Source: Rhodospirillaceae bacterium (GTDB taxonomy: Bacteria > Pseudomonadota > Alphaproteobacteria > Rhodospirillales > Rhodospirillaceae). From it: a DNA stretch of 64,000 nt. Below, piece by piece: positions 60,636-64,000 of this stretch (its first letter is position 1; every line of letters begins with the position of its first letter). Made by a program: the position numbers and the translations under genes. The notes beneath the pieces were generated by a model. It was not told the DNA's origin, did not search any database, and saw only the letters and a program-made list of their open reading frames with translations. Where the stretch lies: the NCBI GenBank assembly GCA_002737725.1, contig NSIP01000005.1, positions 62,001 to 126,000 of the forward strand, read 5' to 3'.

Positions 60636-60909
60636 TCAGTCACGGGCGTTATTCTTCTGCAGCTGTGCGTGAAGTCAAAATAGGACACAAAAGAGACCGC
60701 GCCGCCAGGGCGTTACGGCGCAAAGGCGCGCTCGACATGAAACAATCCTGAACAATCATGTACGCATAGCAGCGATTAGCTTTCGATGTGAGCCCATCGC
60801 GCGCGTAGTGCCAGCGTGGTGGAAGGCGTATGCTGCAAGGCTCAAGAGTGAGGAGGTTGCTGCCACTCAGGCTGGTCATATTGCGATTGCGGCAGAGAAA
60901 ATGAAGCCT

Positions 60910-62100
60910 TCAGACTGCTGGACGGATCATGCGTCGTGGAATCACGAATGAAACAAACGAACAGATGGAAGCCACAAACGTAAATATCCCGAGCGTATTG
61001 GGTGTTCCATCCTGGATACTGCCTGCAACTTGCGCGAATACAGCCGCAATCGAGAGCTGGATAAACGACAGCAATCCTGAAGCTGTTCCGGCCAGTTCGG
61101 GGCGGACGCTCACGGCACCTGCGTTGGCGTTGGGAAGTGACATTCCATTCGCAACCCCCATAAACGTCACAGGGATGAACACCGTCCAGATGTTCCAGTA
61201 ACCTGCTTCGAGCATGACCAGCAGCACGAATGTTGAACTCACGGCCAGCACTAGTCCGATCCCAATCATGCGATCAATGCCAAGCCGCTCAGACAATCTG
61301 TTAGCGGCGATATTGCCGCCAAGATATCCAACCGTGGAAAGAATAAACCCAAGGCCATATTGGGTAGCCGAGTAGCCCATGACCGTGATCAGCGCATAGG
61401 GTGCGGCCGACAGAAAAACATAGAACGTCCCAATCATGAACGCGCTTTGCAAAGCGTAAGCCATGAACTCAGGCGAGCGCGCAAGCAGGTGATAACCCGA
61501 GAATAAGCTTGTGAAGAACGACATTGCGATGGGACTTTTGTTCGTTTCAGGCAACCGCGCTGCCGTGAATACCAATACGCCACCAACAAAGACGCTAATG
61601 AAAATGAAATTCCCGCGCCAGCCGATAGTGTCCACCAAAAAGCCACCGACCATGGGGGCTATCATGGGGGCAATAGCCATAATCGCAATCAACGAGGCCA
61701 AAGCTGCTGCGGCCTTCTCACGCCCATAAAGATCGCCGACGATGGCTCGAGAAATAACGACGCAGGCGGCCCCTCCAAACCCTTGAAACAATCGACCGGC
61801 AATCAGCATTTCAATGGTTGGGGCGAAGATACACGCCAAGTTGCCGCAAAAAAACATCAACATGCCCGTCAACATCATGGGGCGGCGGCCGAAGCGATCA
61901 GATAAGACACCCCAAAACAGTGTGCCGATCGCTAAGGCCAGCAGCGGCAGACTGACGGTGAGTTGAACATCCGATGCCGATCCACCGAAATGCTTTTGCA
62001 CGGCAGGCAATGCGGGCAGGAAGACTTGAATCGCGAAAGAGCTTAAGGCAATCGTCAAGGCAAGAATCGCTTTAAGGATTTTGTGCTGCGGTTCGGACAT
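60910..62100 (-). CDS. Major facilitator drug-resistance transporter, Bcr/CflA family
   Basis: A 396-residue, 12-helix MFS transporter. Family marks are FAIQVFLPALPAVQKHFGGS in helix 1, the A-motif-like LFWGVLSDRFGRRPMML between helices 2 and 3, and FQGFGGAACVVISRAIVGDL in helix 4 (Bcr/CflA). It would export drugs or sulfonamide-like compounds by proton antiport; the real substrate is unknown. ATG 62100 gives a normal first helix, but a terminator ends only 2 bases before it and no ribosome-binding sequence is visible. Same strand as the aminotransferase upstream. Confidence 0.88.
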   Translation of the reverse strand: MSEPQHKILKAILALTIALSSFAIQVFLPALPAVQKHFGGSASDVQLTVSLPLLALAIGTLFWGVLSDRFGRRPMMLTGMLMFFCGNLACIFAPTIEMLIAGRLFQGFGGAACVVISRAIVGDLYGREKAAAALASLIAIMAIAPMIAPMVGGFLVDTIGWRGNFIFISVFVGGVLVFTAARLPETNKSPIAMSFFTSLFSGYHLLARSPEFMAYALQSAFMIGTFYVFLSAAPYALITVMGYSATQYGLGFILSTVGYLGGNIAANRLSERLGIDRMIGIGLVLAVSSTFVLLVMLEAGYWNIWTVFIPVTFMGVANGMSLPNANAGAVSVRPELAGTASGLLSFIQLSIAAVFAQVAGSIQDGTPNTLGIFTFVASICSFVSFVIPRRMIRPAV

Positions 62101-62102
62101 GC

Positions 62103-62135
62103 AAAAAAAGTCTGGTTTACGGCGCAAACCAGACT
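62103..62135 (-). terminator. Terminator after the aminotransferase gene, touching the transporter start
   Basis: On the minus strand AGTCTGGTTT (62135-62126) pairs perfectly with AAACCAGACT (62118-62109) around a 7-base loop, followed by seven Ts (62109-62103). It is a textbook intrinsic terminator 44 bases after the aminotransferase stop. Confidence 0.85.
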
Positions 62136-62178
62136 GACCCTTTGCTTCTAAAAACCGCAATGCGCTTTGAGTTCAACG

Positions 62179-63303
62179 CTACACTTTCTTAAAGTGCGCG
62201 CGCAGAGCATCGATGAATTGCGGCATTTGTTCCAAGCGGCCCATGCTGACGCGGCACCATGTGTCATAAGGCGGGAAGGGTCGGCCCACAGCGATATTCT
62301 TCTGACGCATGGCCGTCGAGAATTCCCGCATCGGCTTGCCGGTATCGAACATCACAAAGTTGGCTTGGCTCTTAGTGTACTTGAGACCCAACTCATCGAA
62401 TGTTTTACACGTCATATTGAGGCATTCCCTAACCAGCTTCTTGCTGGTCGCCATAAATTCTTTGTCTTGATAGCTGGCAAGACCAGCCACCAAACCCATC
62501 TTGTTGGGCGAGGACATGCGCACAGCATTCATGCGTTTAATGATGTCCGGACGTGCCAAGGCAAAGCCTAAGCGTAAACCGGCCATGCCATGAATTTTTG
62601 AAAATGTGCGCGCAATAATGACATTTTTTCCGGCACGAACTTGGTCAACCATCGCGCTGCCCGCAGGATCATCAACGAGGTCAATATAGGCCTCGTCGAC
62701 CAGCACCATCGCGCGCGTATTCACAGCCCCGACGAAACTGCGCAAGTCCTTTGCAGGCATCATCGTCGCTGTGGGATTGTTCGGATTGCAAACATAGATC
62801 AAACCAGTTTTATTCGTGATGCGGCCTTCCATACCTGCGAGATCATGCTTCATGTCTTTGTCGAGATCGACCCATACAAGCTCACCGCCTGTTTTCTCGG
62901 CGTACCCCGGGGCTTGCTCGAAGGTCGGGCGCGCGGAAATCATCTCGCTGCCACTAGAGCCATACAGCAACGCTACAACACGGAGGATTTCAGCAGAGCC
63001 CTCGGTAATCATGACGTGCTCGGGCGTTAGGCCCTCACGCTCTGCGATCAATTTCGCCAATGCTGGCATCTCCGACGTCGCGTACTTCCAGCCCTCACTC
63101 AACGCCGCCGTCATGGCCTGCTTCGCGCTCTCAGATGGGCCGTAGGGATTCTCATTTGCGCTCAGTCGAAGCATCTCGCCACTGGCTGCGGGCATTGCGC
63201 CTTGCGCGAAGGCGCGGCGTTGCGGCAAGCCCGCCAAAGCGGCGCCGACAAATGCTGTTCCGGCGGTGCGAAAAATATCTCGACGCGATGCATTTGATGT
63301 CAT
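62179..63303 (-). CDS. Tat-exported PLP-dependent aminotransferase (histidinol-phosphate aminotransferase-like)
   Basis: A 374-residue fold-type I aminotransferase with a twin-arginine leader (ASRRDIFRTAGTAFVGAALA, residues 5-24). The core matches the HisC group: RLSANENPYGPSESAK, TEGSAEILRVVALL, YVCNPNNPTAT, VDEAYIDLVDD and the PLP lysine in ARTFSKIHGMAGLRLGFA (Lys236). Tat carries folded, cofactor-loaded proteins, so a periplasmic PLP enzyme is plausible. It is unlikely to be the biosynthetic HisC. Substrate unknown. It lies 32 bases after the broken metallo-beta-lactamase-fold gene on the same strand, and a strong terminator follows. Confidence 0.88.
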   Translation of the reverse strand: MTSNASRRDIFRTAGTAFVGAALAGLPQRRAFAQGAMPAASGEMLRLSANENPYGPSESAKQAMTAALSEGWKYATSEMPALAKLIAEREGLTPEHVMITEGSAEILRVVALLYGSSGSEMISARPTFEQAPGYAEKTGGELVWVDLDKDMKHDLAGMEGRITNKTGLIYVCNPNNPTATMMPAKDLRSFVGAVNTRAMVLVDEAYIDLVDDPAGSAMVDQVRAGKNVIIARTFSKIHGMAGLRLGFALARPDIIKRMNAVRMSSPNKMGLVAGLASYQDKEFMATSKKLVRECLNMTCKTFDELGLKYTKSQANFVMFDTGKPMREFSTAMRQKNIAVGRPFPPYDTWCRVSMGRLEQMPQFIDALRAHFKKV

Positions 63304-63335
63304 GGCCCGTTCCTTCCTAAAATTAAATTCTTAGC

Positions 63336-64000
63336 TTAATTCTTTTTGAGATTCTCATAAATAATCCGGGTCACAAACTCGGCATTTATGCAACCACTTG
63401 CCCACGTCTCATCAAGGTCTGCCGTCAACTTCATCGCGTTGATGGCCGGGAGGTCTTTGCCATCGGCCATGGCTTTTTGAATCCTGTCACGAACAACCAC
63501 TATCATGTCGCGGTATACTTTCATTCTCGCCTTGTTCGACAGTCTTCCATGACTTGGAATAACTTTTGCCTGATCGTTGATCTTAGCGATGTACTGATCC
63601 ATCACCGCAATCATGCCATTGATGTTCCCACCCGATCCAAGGTCGAAGAACGGATAGGTTTCATTGAAGAACGTATCACCAATATAATAGACGTCGGCTT
63701 CGACAAACCGAACGGCGATATCCGTATCAGTGTGTGCAGGGCCGATCTCCTTTGCGCCTCAATCGTATACCCGCACATATGCACGGTCATGGACTCGGGG
63801 AAACTCAATACCGGCCATGCAGCCTGAGGCGCAGACAGCGTTCTGCGACCTGACATCGCGCTGGTCTGTTCGGTCCTGTGTCGCTGAAACGTATTGTCGT
63901 GGGCAACAATAGTCGCGCCCAAGGCCGCAAAGTTGGCATTTGCATCCGTGTGATTGCAGTGAACATAGGTGTTCAGGAGTATCTTGATCGGCTTATCCAA
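63336..64000 (-). pseudogene. Metallo-beta-lactamase-fold hydrolase gene, frameshifted and with altered zinc ligands (runs off the window)
   Basis: Read from the right edge, one frame gives KILLNTYVHCNHTDANANFA, where the family has THxHxDHxxxNANF: the first zinc His is Tyr and the Asp is Asn. It continues LGATIVAHDN, SAMSGRRT and FPESMTVHM. Near 63750 homology passes to another frame: IGPAHTDTDIAVRFVEADVY, YIGDTFFNETYPFFDLGSGG, then VMDQYIAKINDQAKVIPSHG and VTRIIYENLKKN, ending at 63336. The expected PGHGP reads PSHGR. A shift of two bases (or loss of one) explains the frame change. Both ligand changes are C-to-T or G-to-A type, as expected of relaxed selection. The 5' end lies outside the window. 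Confidence 0.82.

Noticed and set aside
60285-60683. A 132-residue plus-strand frame
   Set aside because: It runs antisense to the minus-strand ORF and fragment, which have better protein-like composition and a coupled GTGA overlap; it has no motif.
60649-60879. A 76-residue minus-strand frame upstream of the unknown fragment
   Set aside because: No motif, no ribosome-binding sequence and an odd composition; treated as chance.
62179-63303. Biosynthetic histidinol-phosphate aminotransferase (hisC)
   Set aside because: It has a Tat leader and no his genes nearby, so the fold is certain but the pathway assignment is not justified.
1-64000. CRISPR arrays, prophage, integron or replication origin
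   Set aside because: No regularly spaced repeats, phage structural genes, integrase or DnaA-box cluster was seen on reading through the window.

Overview
The window is chromosomal DNA of an alphaproteobacterium, probably Rhodospirillales-like, although the sequence does not fix the order. The evidence is the gene order: nuoA-N, birA, coaX, RNase J, epimerase, proS, lolCD, dnaE; then rpsB-tsf-pyrH-frr-uppS-cdsA-dxr-rseP-bamA-skp-lpxD-fabZ-lpxA-lpxI-lpxB; and tRNA-Leu, tig, clpP, clpX, lon, hupB. The short proline-tRNA synthetase, type III pantothenate kinase and RNase J point the same way. Nearly everything from 6.5 to 58.3 kb is on the minus strand.

Layout. 1-6.5 kb: the start of a ComEC-like gene, gltX, an exported thiamine-diphosphate enzyme paired with a monohaem cytochrome c, gltA, a small membrane protein and a frameshifted remnant of a flagellar-rod-like gene. 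6.5-21.3 kb: the envelope and translation cluster (lipid A, outer-membrane assembly, isoprenoid, CDP-diacylglycerol, ribosome recycling, UMP kinase, EF-Ts, S2). Its last gene is a fused LpxI-LpxB protein. 21.5-34.5 kb: dnaE, an exported alpha/beta hydrolase with histidine in place of the usual nucleophile, lolDC, proS, two exported proteins, epimerase, RNase J, coaX, birA. 34.5-48.7 kb: all 14 complex I genes. 49-56.6 kb: tRNA-Val, a ruined IS5-type transposase, HU, Lon, ClpX, ClpP, trigger factor, tRNA-Leu.

56.7-64 kb is different. It is an accessory region with several broken genes: a NAD(P)HX epimerase/dehydratase gene with two nonsense codons and three frameshifts, fragments of an unknown small operon, and a metallo-beta-lactamase-fold gene with a frameshift and altered zinc ligands. 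Between them lie intact genes for a D-amino-acid dehydrogenase-like enzyme, a Bcr/CflA-type transporter and a Tat-exported aminotransferase.

No CRISPR array, prophage or complete mobile element was seen, and there is no clear sign of a wholly new multi-gene system. The most unusual items are the LpxI-LpxB fusion, the Tat-exported ThDP enzyme/cytochrome c pair between gltX and gltA, the His-nucleophile hydrolase, a gene whose best start codon is AUA, and the concentration of decaying genes at the right end. All functions are inferred from sequence motifs read by eye; no database search was run.
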